Positions 44,068-53,045 are shown, counted from the first letter of the stretch. The stretch: DNA of 64,000 nucleotides from an uncultured Poribacteria bacterium (GCA_958296125.1 OY282444.1:2885623-2949622), one strand, 5' to 3'. Numbers and translations: made by a program. Notes: generated by a model from the letters alone, not told the origin.

Positions 44068-45123
44068 CTAATCCTTGAAAAGCTGCCTGACCGCTGTTGC
44101 AGCAACCTGCGTGTCCTGTAACGGCTTGACGGGACTTTTATCCGCCAAGGCAGTCTCAAGGCTCGTTTCCAGAGAACCAACTCCAGCCCTTACCACTGAG
44201 GCATGGCGCATAATCTCTGAATAGACTTGGTGCCGCTTGGGACGGCGAGGGGTTTTGTGATCGACCTCCAAAATAATTACTCGCTTACCACTGCTTGCAG
44301 CTTCGCATACCATTGAGAAACTGTCCTCCGTAACGACAATCACGTCCGACAGGGCGAAAATTGTCCCGACTGGATCCGTGAGCGGCTTTTCACCATGTGC
44401 CAAAACAAGGATTGGACAGCGTTGGGCGTTTGAAAGTTGTTTGCTAATCAGGTTTTCAATAGGGAGCGGGGTTCGGCGCGAGGTGGTCAACAAAAGTTGA
44501 ATATCCCATCTCGTCGCAAACCGTTGCAGGACTTCGACGAGGCGAGCGGCGGTCATCTCCGTGATTGTATCGTATCGATCTTCGCCGCCAATCAGAACCC
44601 CAACGCGTCTCTGATCCGACAAATCTAAATCTATTTGGAGTTCCTTGCGTTGCGTCTCCAGTTTTTCTGGGCGCACTCGATTTGGAACACCGAGCGTCTT
44701 AGAAACGTTGCGTTTGTTGAGGCGGGACCAATACATTCGGGAAAGGATGGCACGATCAAAGTGATGAACGCCGACCGGCGAAGGACGACAGCAGGTAACT
44801 GTCTTTGCGTCGAGGAGTTGTCCGATGAGCAAGTTAGGCGCAGCGACAGAGGAACCAGTTGAGAGGATAAAATCAGGTGCAACGGCACAGATTTCATTCA
44901 ATGTGTCCCGCTGGAGTGCCATGCACAAGCATGCCTTGATGAACCGGCGCGGCAATCTGAACCTACCCAATATACACATTAACACCCGTATCAGATTATC
45001 TCGCCGCTTACTGCGAAACTTTACGTCAATCCAGTGATATTCGCACTCCGGCAGCTGTTCAATTACGCCTAAAGACTGGTTATAATGGCCAGGTTTCCCG
45101 TCGCTCAAGAGAATAGCTCGCAT
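44068..45123 (-). CDS. ELM1 (DUF1022)-family GT-B-like protein
   Basis: The domain begins MRAILLSDGKPGHYNQSLGV, the N-terminal signature of the mitochondrial-fission ELM1 family, which also has many bacterial members. GVLIGGEDRYDTITEM, LTTSRRTPLPIENLI and VVTEDSFSMVCEAASSGKRV are the conserved C-terminal blocks. The last resembles nucleotide-sugar-binding segments of GT-B glycosyltransferases. ATG at 45123 (351 residues) is used; an in-frame TTG at 45210 would add 29 residues without a better ribosome binding site. Bacterial function is unknown; an envelope glycan role is plausible. Confidence 0.75.
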   Translation of the reverse strand: MRAILLSDGKPGHYNQSLGVIEQLPECEYHWIDVKFRSKRRDNLIRVLMCILGRFRLPRRFIKACLCMALQRDTLNEICAVAPDFILSTGSSVAAPNLLIGQLLDAKTVTCCRPSPVGVHHFDRAILSRMYWSRLNKRNVSKTLGVPNRVRPEKLETQRKELQIDLDLSDQRRVGVLIGGEDRYDTITEMTAARLVEVLQRFATRWDIQLLLTTSRRTPLPIENLISKQLSNAQRCPILVLAHGEKPLTDPVGTIFALSDVIVVTEDSFSMVCEAASSGKRVIILEVDHKTPRRPKRHQVYSEIMRHASVVRAGVGSLETSLETALADKSPVKPLQDTQVAATAVRQLFKD

Positions 45124-45264
45124 AGAAGTGATTAGATCGTGTCTTGTTCGATGTGCAAAAGGCAACAATTCATCAGCAGATTTCTCGGATTCTTGAATAG
45201 ATGTGTTCAATAAACAATGATATTCATCAAGACAAAGTTGACAACAGACTATGGCTAATCCTCG

Positions 45265-45603
45265 TTAGAAATCTGCTAACGCTGTTTCCTCTGAAGCAAA
45301 GATTTTCATACTTTGGGATAGGCCAATCACATCGAAAGTCTGCCGTATTTGATCTGATGGATGGGCGACACGTAGGATCTGCCCTTTGCTGCGCGTTTTC
45401 CAAATCAGCTTGACAATGACACCAAATCCGCTGCTGGTGATAAAGCTTTGTTGATCAAAGTGAAGCAGAATTTTCGCCGAGTCGATACTTTGATTATAAG
45501 CCGCGTTCATTCCTTCTGCTGAGTCTTCCGTAAAGTAACCGGTGATGTCAAAAATTGAGATTTCTCCAATGTGCCTGACTGTTATTTGAGGTTTTGACCG
45601 CAT
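45265..45603 (-). CDS. STAS-domain anti-sigma factor antagonist
   Basis: 112 residues of SpoIIAA/RsbV type: ISIFDITGYFTEDSA at the N-terminus and ILLHFDQQSFITSSGFGVIV, in which the Ser before GFGV is the usual phosphorylation site. Such proteins release sigma factors by binding an anti-sigma kinase when unphosphorylated. No kinase or sigma gene is nearby. It precedes the ELM1 gene in transcription, about 140 bp upstream. Confidence 0.8.
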   Translation of the reverse strand: MRSKPQITVRHIGEISIFDITGYFTEDSAEGMNAAYNQSIDSAKILLHFDQQSFITSSGFGVIVKLIWKTRSKGQILRVAHPSDQIRQTFDVIGLSQSMKIFASEETALADF

Positions 45604-45713
45604 ATATTGTAACCCGTTCCCCTTTTAGCATTCGAGGCAGACAAAACTATCAAGTTATCTGCGGTGGAGATTTTAGCCGATTTGAGAAAATCTGTCAACA
45701 GGGTAGATAGAAG

Positions 45714-45857
45714 TGGACCATGTCAAAAGAAAGTGCAAAGCGCGCAGAGAAACGGCCTCCGTACCCCCCTTAATCCCCCGCAAGCAGGGGGAGAGTCATC
45801 CCTTGATAAATCGGGATGCAGGTGCCTGTGGTTTCTGTTGCACTAATTCTTTGCATG
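45714..45857 (+). mobile_element. MITE-like element, diverged copy
   Basis: The left end GGACCATGT and following AAAGAAAGTGCAAAGCGCG match the left part of the 55504 element. The right part GGTTTCTGTTGCAC...CATGAG matches the 39554 element in reverse. The core has a CCCCCGC / GCAGGGGG palindrome. The terminal repeats are degraded. The rest of the 45604-45981 gap holds nothing I recognise. Confidence 0.6.
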
Positions 45858-45981
45858 AGCGATAGAAGTTTACAATCAAGCAAGCGAGGGGATAGACGGA
45901 TTTAAGGGATGACATTTTAACGAATTTCCTCACAAGATTTCCGTTTTGTAAAGTCTCGTTATCGTGCTAAGGAGAGAACCG

Positions 45982-46788
45982 ATGACCACTGAAATTCAGC
46001 AGGGAAAACCATTTTCTGAGGAAGAAACACAACAGATCGTCGAACAGTTCAATCGTGACGGATACTATTTCTTTGGCGAGGTGTTTAGCCAAGAAGAAGC
46101 ATCTACGCTTAAAGCGTTAATGGAGCAAAAGTATAACGACCCGCGTATGCACGATGAGGCGGGCGACCATATTCGCGGCATCAGCATGATGCGCATGTTT
46201 GAATACGACAAGGCTTTCCGAGATCTCATCGTCCGAGAGCCTTATGTCAGCCTCGCCGAGGCAATTCTGGGTGAGGACTGTCACATGATGTCCCAAAATG
46301 CCTTACGTTACGCGCCCGGGCAGGGGGGTGGATGGCATAGTGACGACAGGCTCCATTTTCCGTTACCGGACGATGTGCCTCGACATGACCCTCGTATCAC
46401 GCTGCCCTGCTTCGTTATCAATGTGCTCATCCCGCTCATCGATATTGAAACGATAGACGACGGCCCGACGCAGGTCGTCCCCGGCAGCCATTATTCAGGA
46501 CGCAAACCACCCGCTGAAGAAAATCCAACGTTTGAAGGGAAGTGTCCCATCAGTTTCTTCACGAAGGCGGGCGGTGCCTATATGTTTAATAGCCAAGTCT
46601 GGCATCGTGGAACCCCCAACAATAGAAATCAGATTCGGTATGTTGCAGCCGTTACATATAGCCAGCGAATCATTGCACAACGGCTCTATCCGTTTATAGA
46701 CTACCGGATGCCTGAAGGTGTCTTTGAAGGGACGGACGAACGGTTACAACGGCTGTTGGGGCGGCACAATAAGGGAGCCTTCGGTTAA
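45982..46788 (+). CDS. Phytanoyl-CoA dioxygenase (PhyH) family protein
   Basis: 268 residues. The metal site HxD is in GGWHSDDRLHFP and the distal His in FNSQVWHRGTPNNRNQIRY, with the Arg for 2-oxoglutarate. ATG at 45982 follows AGGAG at 7-bp spacing. It directly precedes trmB (4 bp), so the two may be cotranscribed. The substrate is unknown. The short C-terminal extension (PFIDYRMPEGVFEG) is typical of bacterial PhyH proteins. Confidence 0.88.
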   Translation: MTTEIQQGKPFSEEETQQIVEQFNRDGYYFFGEVFSQEEASTLKALMEQKYNDPRMHDEAGDHIRGISMMRMFEYDKAFRDLIVREPYVSLAEAILGEDCHMMSQNALRYAPGQGGGWHSDDRLHFPLPDDVPRHDPRITLPCFVINVLIPLIDIETIDDGPTQVVPGSHYSGRKPPAEENPTFEGKCPISFFTKAGGAYMFNSQVWHRGTPNNRNQIRYVAAVTYSQRIIAQRLYPFIDYRMPEGVFEGTDERLQRLLGRHNKGAFG

Positions 46789-46792
46789 GTGT

Positions 46793-47470
46793 ATGAACGA
46801 ATCGTGCTATGGAAAATTCTTTGAGCTCATGGCGGAGAGAGCGGCTCTAATCAATCTCAGAGAAGATAAGCAAACCAATCTCACCGAAATCGCTCCCCCG
46901 ATTGATTGGCAGGCACTCTTCAGGAATGAGAATCCTGTTGAGATAGAAATCGGATGCGGTAAGGGGCGTTTTCTCCTTGAAACCTCAAAGCGACACCCGG
47001 AGATCAACTACGTTGGTGTCGAGCGAGCCCTGAAATATGTTCAACGGGCAAAGAAGCGATTGCTGAAAGGAAACGCTACGGGGGTTTTCCTTATTTGGAG
47101 CGATGCCGCTTACTTTGTTGATCGCTACATTAGGGCAGGCACCGTTGAGGCGTATCACGTCTACTTCCCGGATCCTTGGCCCAAGCAACGGCATCACAAG
47201 CGTCGGCTCTTTAGGAATAAAGTCTGGCTGCGCGGATTGACTCGAACGCTGAATCCAAGTATCGGGCGTATCCACATCGCTACCGACCATGCCGAGTATT
47301 TCTACGAAATCCACGACAGTCTGACCCATACGCCGCCGCTCGTCTACCTGCCGCCCGGAACGATTGAGATAGGGCATATCCCAACCAGTTTTGAGATGAA
47401 GTATCGAGCGGAGGGACGCAAGATTTACCGTGCGGTCTATCAGATGGACTCGGCTTCGTATAAAGCGTGA
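46793..47470 (+). CDS. trmB: tRNA (guanine-N7-)-methyltransferase
   Basis: 225 residues. The SAM loop is EIGCGKGRFLL, followed by YVGVERALKYVQRAKKRL and the catalytic/tRNA motif YFPDPWPKQRHHKRRLF; TDHAEYFYEI completes the TrmB set. It makes m7G46 in tRNA variable loops. ATG at 46793, just after the PhyH stop, is chosen; the ribosome binding site is weak, so translational coupling is likely. A repeat end abuts its stop codon. Confidence 0.93.
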   Translation: MNESCYGKFFELMAERAALINLREDKQTNLTEIAPPIDWQALFRNENPVEIEIGCGKGRFLLETSKRHPEINYVGVERALKYVQRAKKRLLKGNATGVFLIWSDAAYFVDRYIRAGTVEAYHVYFPDPWPKQRHHKRRLFRNKVWLRGLTRTLNPSIGRIHIATDHAEYFYEIHDSLTHTPPLVYLPPGTIEIGHIPTSFEMKYRAEGRKIYRAVYQMDSASYKA

Positions 47471-47486
47471 GGCTCATGTTAAGAAA
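47471..47486 (+). repeat. Solo end of the MITE-like family
   Basis: GGCTCATGTTAAGAAA matches the terminal sequence of the 55504-55633 and 39554-39665 elements. No second end is found nearby. It fills the gap between trmB and the convergent M81 gene. Confidence 0.5.
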
Positions 47487-47492
47487 TTTTTT

Positions 47493-48962
47493 CTATATTT
47501 CATCAAGCGGATACAACTTCCGACCCAGATTGTGGAACGCCAACTCTTTCCCCACCGGATCGTGCACACTCGGCTCGGACACCGCGTGAATTGCCCCTGC
47601 CCATGACTCAAAGCCTGCCCGAAAATGTACTGTGGATTTGACCCCGATGTAGCGCATCTGGCGTGGGTCTAAGCCCATGGTTCGTGAAAAAGCGGTGTCG
47701 AAAGGCTGCTCCCGCTCCGTTACCAGCAGCACATGAATCCCGTCCTGACGGATATATGCCGAGGGCCCCATGCTACTCGCCAAACCTGCATTCCTCGGCC
47801 CATCGTAACGAAAATGACCCTCTGAAAGCGCGACAACCTCCGCTGTCATGCGTATCGGTTGGCCCTGAAGAGGTGTTGATTTCGCGCCTACATCTAAGGT
47901 CAGCGTCGCTCCCACACCCGCCTCTTGGCAAGCGCGTACCGCTCCCGGATCAACGATATAAAGGATACAAGCATCTTCTAGCTCCGCTTCGATGAACGTC
48001 TGTAATATGCCGGTGCTATCCCCCGGCGAGCCGCCGCCGGTGTTATCATTTCGATCAGCAAAAATCACCGGAAATTTCCCCTCCGCCGTTGCTTGCGCTA
48101 GGGCTTCACGGGTTGGTGGCATTGGTGCCTGCCAGTCCGCGCGGCGTTCCCAAATCCATGCCGCCAGTTCATCCGCATATCCCTGCGCCAAGTCCGAATC
48201 ATTGTCGGTGACGATATAAACCGACGCGCCCATATCCGGGATGTCAGCTAACGGATAGCAGGTCGCGATCGAACCGCAAATCACGCCCGGTTGTGCCTCG
48301 ATTCTATGCAATTCAGCGATCGCTTCCCGCATCGGTGAGTGTGCTGTGACCTGATTCAATCCCCAGACCATCGGAATTTGGCGCAGTGCCATGGTAGGAC
48401 GCACCCCCTCTTGATGGATGCGGGCCAGAACATCAGCGCATTCACGGGCGCGTTCCGCCTGATCGATTTCCGGGTAGGTCTCTCTCCCAATTAGCACATC
48501 CGCCATCTCAACCATACGACGGGAAACGTTAGAATGGATGTCCAACTCCGCCAAGATAGGCACCTGTGGACCGACCAATTCTCGGACGGCTGTCAGAATA
48601 TGCCCTTCCCCATCGTCAATCCCCTCTGCTACCATTGCACCGTGTAGATCGAGGAGGACACCATCAATGGGCCCCGCTTCAGCGATTCGATCCAGCATAT
48701 CTCTCAGGATGGCATCGAAGATGTCTCGCGGTGTTGGTCCACTCGGATGCGCGTTGGCGTAAATCGTGGAAATGAGCTCAAATCCGTGCGCTTCCGCCCC
48801 TGCAATGTATCCGCCGATGGTCGTGTTGGTGCCGCGAAACTTGCTGATAATTTCGTTTCCAAGCAGATAGCCGAATCGCTGATTCCGGTAGCTCGCCCAA
48901 GTGGTGGCAACGGTAGTAAAAGTGCTAGTCTCATGACCGATTGCACCGGTAATGACTCTCAT
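47493..48962 (-). CDS. M81-family (MlrC-like) protein
   Basis: 489 residues. The N-terminal domain has the zinc-site region GAIGHETSTFTTV and DGVLLDLHGAMVAEGIDDGEG; the C-terminal MlrC domain includes ADRNDNTGGGSPGDSTGIL. The family is named after MlrC, which finishes microcystin-LR breakdown, but most members have other unknown substrates. Length and both domains are complete. It stands alone on the minus strand, convergent with trmB. Confidence 0.88.
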   Translation of the reverse strand: MRVITGAIGHETSTFTTVATTWASYRNQRFGYLLGNEIISKFRGTNTTIGGYIAGAEAHGFELISTIYANAHPSGPTPRDIFDAILRDMLDRIAEAGPIDGVLLDLHGAMVAEGIDDGEGHILTAVRELVGPQVPILAELDIHSNVSRRMVEMADVLIGRETYPEIDQAERARECADVLARIHQEGVRPTMALRQIPMVWGLNQVTAHSPMREAIAELHRIEAQPGVICGSIATCYPLADIPDMGASVYIVTDNDSDLAQGYADELAAWIWERRADWQAPMPPTREALAQATAEGKFPVIFADRNDNTGGGSPGDSTGILQTFIEAELEDACILYIVDPGAVRACQEAGVGATLTLDVGAKSTPLQGQPIRMTAEVVALSEGHFRYDGPRNAGLASSMGPSAYIRQDGIHVLLVTEREQPFDTAFSRTMGLDPRQMRYIGVKSTVHFRAGFESWAGAIHAVSEPSVHDPVGKELAFHNLGRKLYPLDEI

Positions 48963-49046
48963 TGGTTTCGTGCTCCTTTTCTAAAAAGAGAGCTATTCTT
49001 ACAGATAGTGGCTTTAGCCCGTAAAGCCCAAGTATTTACTAAAGGA

Positions 49047-49081
49047 TAAGAAGCCCAATCCTTTAGGTTTGGGAGTATGTC
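49047..49081 (+). repeat. Second IS605-like right end
   Basis: TAAGAAGCCCAA, a short hairpin (CCCAA / TTGGG) and GAGTATGTCAA match the right end at 43061-43112, with a different hairpin sequence. No transposase is adjacent. It overlaps the stop codon of the toxin pseudogene. Just upstream at 49014-49036 a GTAAA / TTTAC hairpin could mark the other end of a small non-autonomous element. Confidence 0.5.
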
Positions 49082-49325
49082 AACACACAGTTTCCACAAA
49101 TGCAGATGCTTGGATTACCAAATCGTTGGTAATTAGCTCCCGATTGAGCTGCCGTGCTGTAGCAGCAATTAAACATGCAATTCTGGAATGTCGGTAATTT
49201 CGACTGTGGACTGAATCACAGCAAAGTTTAACGAATATTCCTTGTAATTTGGGTGCTCCTTCAAATAATCTTCTATCTCATCTTGTGTCAGTGACGAACT
49301 CACTCGCGAGGGTAGCGTTTGTCAT
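49080..49325 (-). pseudogene. Decayed PIN-domain (VapC-like) toxin
   Basis: ATG at 49325 encodes MTNATLASEFVTDT, a plausible PIN start with the first acidic residue, then a stop. Fragments continue in other frames: DEIEDYLKEHPNY, then VEITDIPEL, then LIAATARQLNRELITND and ASAFVETVC up to TGA at 49080. The last two match the C-terminal acidic region of PIN nucleases. A large internal deletion and frameshifts make it nonfunctional. Its start overlaps the antitoxin remnant, as in vapBC operons. Confidence 0.55.
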
Positions 49326-49542
49326 AATCTGCAAATTCCTTTTCCTAATGTGCTGCTTCATCACGACTCAATTGGCGCAATTCGGTATTAAGCAGAGAAT
49401 GCTGTATCTCCTCCTCAAACGCTTGAGGCTGAAATGTCCGTTTGCGAAGGAAGAGGATAAAATCGGCAATTTCAGCAACCGTTTCCGGGGGCAGCCCTTT
49501 AATACTTTTGATAATAAGTTGTTAGTAGTCTTGTGTCATCAT
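49300..49542 (-). pseudogene. Decayed antitoxin (DUF2281-like) with two stop codons
   Basis: An 80-codon frame reads MMTQDY, then TAA, then QLIIKSIKGLPPETVAEIAD, continuing FILFLRKR, and after AAH a TAG before EKEFADYDKRYPRE and the final TGA. The KGLPPETVAEIADFI pattern is typical of DUF2281-like antitoxins. Codon 7 (TAA) and codon 67 (TAG) each look like single-base changes. It overlaps the PIN toxin remnant. Confidence 0.55.
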
Positions 49543-49605
49543 TGATTTTCTCCGCTTGGGTGTCATGTAAGTGCTCATACATTGGTAAATTGTGAGCAAG
49601 TTTCC

Positions 49606-50709
49606 TCATGCCGGCAACGCCTGCTCATAAAACCGCTGCCAATTGCGGTACATCACGTTGGCGATGTCTTCTTCGGCATAGCCGCGCTTATCGAGGATGT
49701 CGGCGATTTTCTGATAATCTGCCACGGTGTCAATTTCACACGGGGCACCGTCGTTGCCTCCCTGACCGTCCGTATCCCCGCCAATGGCAGCGTGCTGCGA
49801 GTTGCCTGCTAATTGGCAGACGTGATCCATGTGATCTACTAAATGCTCCAGCGTAACCGCTTCTCTTGGGAAAACGCTGCGACGTGGTGGAATATCCCCA
49901 CCCCAATTGATGCCCCCTTCTGCGTAGATCATCCACGTATCCATCGATGCGCCGATAACACCGCCGCGTTCGAGGAGAGCTTTGAGTTGCTCGTCGGAAA
50001 ACTGTCGCTCGCCGGGTGCTAATGCGCGGCAGTTCTGGTGACTTGCCATCACCGGCCCAGAGAATAGATCTAGTGCCTGCCAAAACGCTTCATCAGCGGT
50101 GTGGGTGAGGTCGAGAATTAGCCCCAACCCATCCATCTCGCGTAGCAGGGGTTTAGCGGGGGGTAACAGCCCGCCGGGCCTGCCCGTTCCGTGAGAATAG
50201 GTGCTGATGCCGTAATGCGCTAAGTTAATTGTGCGGAGCCCGCTTTCCCACCATTCGTGGACATGTTTGGGCCAAAGGATAGGGTCTGCCCCCTCCATGC
50301 CGAGAACCATGCCAACTGGCAGATTCTCATAGTTCGTGGCTTCCGACCAAGTTCGTACATGCTCGCTGAAATCTCCGCGGGTCCTCAAGATGCGCGCCTC
50401 GCCTTTAACTTCCAGAATCCGATAGTAGGCAAGGTGAGCTTGTGCTGCAGCATAGGCGATATCACCGCTCCTGTATCCCCAGATGGGGCTGTTTTCTCGT
50501 TGAATCCGTCCCGTTATTTTAACTAGTGCCGCCGCAATTTTTGCCCGTCGCATTTCCGGAAGCGAAGCCATGGTTCCAGCGGCGGGCCACCGGTCCTGTT
50601 CCTGGGATCCCGATTGAACAGCTCTCACCTTTTCAATCGGTTGGACCAGATCCCGATTCAGATCGATCGCACCATACGCCATCGGATAGTCGCCGTCAAA
50701 AATTAACAT
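49606..50709 (-). CDS. Peptidase M19 (membrane dipeptidase) family protein
   Basis: 367 residues. VLGMEGADPILWP, GLILDLTHTADEAFW, VMASHQNCRALAPGERQ and HAAIGGDTDGQGG are M19 barrel segments carrying the bridging Glu, the two His of the second zinc and the catalytic-region Asp. The N-terminal HxD of classical dipeptidases is not present: the segment reads FDGDYPMAYG. It may therefore bind metal differently. GGAGG precedes the ATG. No signal peptide is seen, so it is probably cytoplasmic. The substrate is unknown. Confidence 0.85.
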   Translation of the reverse strand: MLIFDGDYPMAYGAIDLNRDLVQPIEKVRAVQSGSQEQDRWPAAGTMASLPEMRRAKIAAALVKITGRIQRENSPIWGYRSGDIAYAAAQAHLAYYRILEVKGEARILRTRGDFSEHVRTWSEATNYENLPVGMVLGMEGADPILWPKHVHEWWESGLRTINLAHYGISTYSHGTGRPGGLLPPAKPLLREMDGLGLILDLTHTADEAFWQALDLFSGPVMASHQNCRALAPGERQFSDEQLKALLERGGVIGASMDTWMIYAEGGINWGGDIPPRRSVFPREAVTLEHLVDHMDHVCQLAGNSQHAAIGGDTDGQGGNDGAPCEIDTVADYQKIADILDKRGYAEEDIANVMYRNWQRFYEQALPA

Positions 50710-50770
50710 AATTTACCTCCGTCTTTCATCGCAATCCGCTGGAAAATCAATTAACGCAAGTTGCCACAAA

Positions 50771-50801
50771 GTAATAAGCATACTCTGTATGCCGTAATCG
50801 G
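50771..50801 (-). repeat. Dispersed palindromic motif, copy 2
   Basis: On the minus strand GCATACAGAGTATGC is a perfect 6+3+6 palindrome within GATTACGGCATACAGAGTAT. It matches 35945-35974. It lies 62-92 bp upstream of the M19 start. Confidence 0.5.
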
Positions 50802-50910
50802 TGTGTATACTAAGACACAACCGTAAATGGCAACAGAGTATAGAACTTAGGTTACTTTAAATGGTTGGAGCAGTGTGTACGCCAAGAAGCCGCGTTTTGT
50901 CAAGAGCGAA

Positions 50911-51636
50911 TCAGCCATGCAACTGATACGCAATCGCATAGGCACACTTATGAACGCCAGAGTTGTTAGGCTCGGAGCGATGCCACGTGTAATTAGTGAA
51001 AAACGCCGCATCTCCCGGCAACATAGGCAACAGCACTTCCCCGGAAAAATCGATCTCCGCTACCGGAATGCGCCAGCGCTTGAACGCTTCGCCGCTTCTG
51101 GCGTTGTGAAAACTCGGATCGTCATAGTAACCTTCGTGTTCAATCAGCGTCCACGATTGATGAGTGCCGGGCATGATTGCTAAAGCACATCCATCTACTC
51201 CCACCTCATCGAGCGAGATCCACGAATTACACCCTTGCTCAGGAGCTAAATGCCAGTAGAACGAATCTTGGTGGAAGAACGATTGACCGCTGATAGCGCG
51301 GTGCTTGATCAGTGCCTGATCGGTAAAGCGTTTGACGGGCCCGCCGAGCAGTTGTTCCATCACGTTTTGCAAGCTTGGGTGATCGGCTATTTCTTTGAAA
51401 ACCCCTTCCCGCATGGCAGGACGTTGTACGCCAATCGGAACGACCCCACCCTCGTTATTTCGGAATTTCGACGGATTAAGTACCTGAAAATGGGTGTCGG
51501 GCCAATCGTGGTTGCCAGATAGTAGATCCATGAGACGACTACGCACACGCCTGCCCTCTTCGGGTGAAATCAATCCACGCACGACAGTGTACCCGTCAGT
51601 TTTATATCGCTCCAGTTGTTCTCCAGTCAGTTGCAT
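50911..51636 (-). CDS. Phytanoyl-CoA dioxygenase (PhyH) family protein
   Basis: 241 residues from ATG at 51636 (MQLTGEQLERYKTDGYTVV), which follows GGGGGAGG. The metal HxD is in FFHQDSFYWHLAPEQG and the distal His in NYTWHRSEPNNSG. Upstream codons in the same frame belong to a truncated GNAT gene, so the longer frame is not the real protein. The substrate is unknown. The gene stands before the M19 gene on the same strand but about 200 bp apart. Confidence 0.87.
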   Translation of the reverse strand: MQLTGEQLERYKTDGYTVVRGLISPEEGRRVRSRLMDLLSGNHDWPDTHFQVLNPSKFRNNEGGVVPIGVQRPAMREGVFKEIADHPSLQNVMEQLLGGPVKRFTDQALIKHRAISGQSFFHQDSFYWHLAPEQGCNSWISLDEVGVDGCALAIMPGTHQSWTLIEHEGYYDDPSFHNARSGEAFKRWRIPVAEIDFSGEVLLPMLPGDAAFFTNYTWHRSEPNNSGVHKCAYAIAYQLHG

Positions 51637-51819
51637 GTCGCCTCCCCCAATTATACGAGTTGGTATGAGCCACACCTTAAGATCATCGAAGGTTTCCCGA
51701 ACAGCAGCGTTTATTTCAGCACCATCCCCCGGACGAGGGGCGCGGATGGTCAATCGGTCTGACTCAAATGATTCCGGAAAATCGAGCAGCAACGCATCCA
51801 TCAAGTTGTCTACGCTCAT
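51637..51819 (-). pseudogene. N-terminal fragment of a RimJ/RimL-type GNAT acetyltransferase
   Basis: About 52 codons (MSVDNLMDALL...ESDRLTIRAPRPGDG...FDDLKVWL) match the first strand and helix of RimL-like acetyltransferases, where PW would normally follow KVWL. The frame then runs through IPTRIIGGGD into the PhyH start without a stop. The acetyl-CoA site is missing, so the fragment cannot work as an acetyltransferase. Confidence 0.65.
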
Positions 51820-51895
51820 CTCCAATCCAGATCAAAATGACTATAAACGAAAGTATAGCAGATTGCAAACAGTTACGCTACATGAAAAAAATATG

Positions 51896-51924
51896 TTGAC
51901 ATCAACTTCAAATTGGTATAGATT
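51896..51924 (+). promoter_or_regulatory. Promoter of the second Gfo/Idh/MocA gene
   Basis: TTGACA is followed by TATAGATT. TATAGA gives a 15-bp spacer and TAGATT gives 17 bp. The start codon at 51993 is about 70 bp downstream. Confidence 0.5.
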
Positions 51925-51992
51925 ATTCAGACAAACAGTGAGTTGAACACGCTGCAAGGCAAAAAGAAAACAGGAATGTTCGGAGGCAAAAA

Positions 51993-53033
51993 ATGAGTGA
52001 TATGAATGTTGGTATTGTTGGGCTAGGTTGGGTCGCCGGGGCACACATCGAAACCTTTAAGGCGGTTCAGGGCGGAAATGTCACAGCAATCTGCTCCCGA
52101 CGCGAACATGATGAAGCGGAATTGGAGAAGGAATTTGGCACACCGCTGAAAGCCTATACGGACTATGAGGCGATGCTGGCGGATCCAGACGTGCATATCG
52201 TAGACATCTGCACTCCTCACCCGTTTCACGCGGATCAGGCGATCGCTGCTGCGGAAGCGGGGAAGCACCTAATCATCGAAAAGCCGATTTGCTTGACATA
52301 TCAGGATGCCAAACGGATGCGTGATGCAATACGAAAAGCAGGTGTGGGGGTATGTGTCTGCTTCGAGTGTCGGTACAGCGCACACTTCACGATGATCCGC
52401 TCAATTATTGATGAAGGCTTGCTTGGCGACCTGCACTACAGCGAGGTGGACTATTACCACGGCATTGGGCCCTGGTACGGTCAGTACGGTTGGAACATCA
52501 AAAAAGACTTCGCCGGCAGTAGCCTATTGACAGCAGGTTGCCACGCGCTTGATGCCCTGCTGTTCTTCATGGATGAGAAGGTCGAGGAGGTCACGAGCTA
52601 TCACACGCAATCACAGGGGAAGGATTTTGGCCCGTATGAATACGAGACAACCAGCGTCACAATCCTCAAATTTGAAGGTGGGAATAAAATTGCGAAGGTC
52701 ACTTCCTGTGTGGATTGCCTCCAACCCTACTACTTCCACATCCATCTGGTCGGCAGCGAAGGTAGTTTGTTAGACAACCGAATCTACTCAGCGAAATTGA
52801 AGGGCATGGATAAGAGCAGATGGAGTACACTTGAAACTTCGCTCATCGATTCGGGGGATGTGAGTGATCACCCGTATGAACCCCAGTTTCAGGCGTTTAT
52901 TGACAGCATCGGCACAGGCGAACCGATGCCTCTGACCGATTTCGACACCGCGTTTGAATCGCACCGCGTTGTTTTCGCCGCAGACCTCTCGGCGGTGGAA
53001 GGACGACCTGTCAAATTATCCGAATTTGATTAA
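51993..53033 (+). CDS. Gfo/Idh/MocA family NAD(P)-dependent oxidoreductase
   Basis: 346 residues. [17 protein letters not shown] is the cofactor loop and [15 protein letters not shown] carries the canonical catalytic EKP lysine. [21 protein letters not shown] is the C-terminal conserved block. The ATG follows GGAGG. The substrate is unknown; sugar or inositol derivatives are typical. It differs clearly from the paralogue at 639-1694, so the two are probably not redundant. Confidence 0.9.
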   Translation: MSDMNVGIVGLGWVAGAHIETFKAVQGGNVTAICSRREHDEAELEKEFGTPLKAYTDYEAMLADPDVHIVDICTPHPFHADQAIAAAEAGKHLIIEKPICLTYQDAKRMRDAIRKAGVGVCVCFECRYSAHFTMIRSIIDEGLLGDLHYSEVDYYHGIGPWYGQYGWNIKKDFAGSSLLTAGCHALDALLFFMDEKVEEVTSYHTQSQGKDFGPYEYETTSVTILKFEGGNKIAKVTSCVDCLQPYYFHIHLVGSEGSLLDNRIYSAKLKGMDKSRWSTLETSLIDSGDVSDHPYEPQFQAFIDSIGTGEPMPLTDFDTAFESHRVVFAADLSAVEGRPVKLSEFD

Positions 53034-53045
53034 CGGGAAACTTTC

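Noticed and set aside
44062-45265. Short repeat ATGGCTAATCCT at the ends of the ELM1 and STAS genes
   Set aside because: Twelve bases in two places is too little to call a repeat family; it may be chance or a small duplication.
49249-49545. 98-codon plus-strand frame with hydrophobic stretch
   Set aside because: It is antisense to the decayed antitoxin, which explains the sequence better.
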